From NCBI GenBank assembly GCA_937926875.1, contig CALBAX010000100.1, positions 1 to 6,263 on the forward strand: a stretch of DNA of 6,263 nucleotides, in the 5' to 3' direction. Made by a program: the position numbers and the translations under genes. This document shows, in pieces, positions 5,755 to 6,263 of the stretch (position 1 is its first letter; every line of letters begins with the position of its first letter). Origin of the DNA: an uncultured Desulfovibrio sp. (GTDB lineage Bacteria; Desulfobacterota; Desulfovibrionia; Desulfovibrionales; Desulfovibrionaceae). A model generated the notes under the pieces. That model saw nothing but the letters and a program-made list of their open reading frames with translations. It ran no database searches and had not been told where the DNA came from.

Positions 5755-6263
5755 CTATCTTCCCAGCGCCACAGCCACGTTGAGGCTCAGGCGCAAGTGC
5801 AGGCTGGCGTCATCCAATGCCTGGCGGAAGCGTTGCTCGGCTTCCGTACGGCTCTGGAACAGGCTGTCCAGCAGGCACTGCGGGCTGAACATGGTATCCG
5901 CATTGCGGCCCAGGTCGGACACGGCGTAGCTGAACAGATCGCCGCGCCGATTGTCCAGCTCCCGCAGCATGGCCATGAACTCTTGCCGGAGGCCGGCCTC
6001 ACGCCGTGTCCAGTCCTGCCACAGCTCCAGCAGCGCGGCCTCCTGCGGGCCGGGGACGTGGCTCCGGTCGCGGTGTGGCGGGTAGAAGCAGCCGTTGCGG
6101 TACAGGGGCAGGCGCTCCGGTTGCGGCGGCAGGGCCGGGGCTATCTCCATGCGGGTGAGGTAGGCCACGGCCTCGCTCATGCGGCATTGGGGCAGCTGCT
6201 TGTAGCTGCCCAGACGGAAATGGTTGTTGAAGCGTGACCAGATCTGCGGATACAGGCCCTTGC
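5755..6263 (-). CDS. Phage-type protein with ORF6C-like region (C-terminal 168 codons, 5' end off right edge)
   Basis: The minus-strand frame is open from the right edge (first whole codon 6261-6259) to the TAG at 5757-5755, giving 168 visible residues; the start lies outside the window. Visible residues 4-38 (YPQIWSRFNNHF, then LGSYKQLP and an acidic-aromatic helix) resemble the C-terminal ORF6C-type segment of phage antirepressor and regulatory proteins, where a Y-x-x-IW-x-x-F...F-x-x-x-SY pattern recurs. This match is from memory and is tentative. The remainder is charged and probably helical (about 78-150), rich in Arg, Leu and Gln, with no catalytic motif seen. The Met at visible residue 28 is an internal candidate start (6180), but it has no good ribosome binding site and would cut the motif off. 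It belongs to the integrated element and is followed by its own terminator. A recombination or replication accessory protein is the alternative. Confidence 0.75.
   Translation of the reverse strand, partial: KGLYPQIWSRFNNHFRLGSYKQLPQCRMSEAVAYLTRMEIAPALPPQPERLPLYRNGCFYPPHRDRSHVPGPQEAALLELWQDWTRREAGLRQEFMAMLRELDNRRGDLFSYAVSDLGRNADTMFSPQCLLDSLFQSRTEAEQRFRQALDDASLHLRLSLNVAVALGR

Noticed and set aside
5746..6237. Plus-strand 163-codon frame rich in Ala, Gln and Val
   Set aside because: It is antisense to the partial phage-type gene and shows the biased composition of a shadow frame.
5455..6263. Second att copy of the ssrA 3' end within the window
   Set aside because: I looked for TTCGACTCC and CCCCCCGCCTCC past the integrase and found none, so the other end of the element is outside the window.

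Overview
The window looks like chromosomal DNA from a Desulfovibrio-type sulfate reducer (Desulfobacterota). This is inferred from its moderately high GC content, the tmRNA tag (ANNDYDYAYAA, a tag type I recall from Desulfovibrio) and the general look of the aspartase and transporter. No species can be assigned from the sequence alone.

The left half (1-3651) is ordinary host DNA. A partial minus-strand gene for a small membrane-anchored protein of unknown function runs off the left edge. It is divergent from aspA (530-1924, aspartate ammonia-lyase). aspA converges on a minus-strand neurotransmitter:sodium symporter (NSS) family transporter gene (2167-3504), with a strong shared hairpin between them. 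A promoter region at 3505-3651 separates the transporter from the next gene and appears to serve both directions.

The centre (3652-4033) is a complete one-piece tmRNA gene (ssrA) with a good promoter, an 11-codon tag frame, an encoded CCA end and a rho-independent terminator.

The right part (about 4010 to the right edge) is the left end of an integrated element. It holds a P4-type tyrosine integrase (4240-5454) that evidently uses the ssrA 3' end as its attachment site, and a symmetric set of GGGGTA/TACCCC repeats in the int leader that look like integrase arm sites. It also holds a convergent small AlpA-like excisionase/regulator gene (5418-5660) whose 3' end overlaps int, and a partial minus-strand gene (5755-6263+) whose visible part resembles the C-terminal region of phage antirepressor-type proteins (ORF6C-like). 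The far att site is not in the window, so the element continues to the right.

The parts are mostly of known type. The points most worth a second look are the repeat architecture before int, the int/alpA 3' overlap, and apparent changes at both sodium-site positions of the NSS transporter. I did not find a clearly new system in this window; any cargo of the element would lie beyond the right edge.
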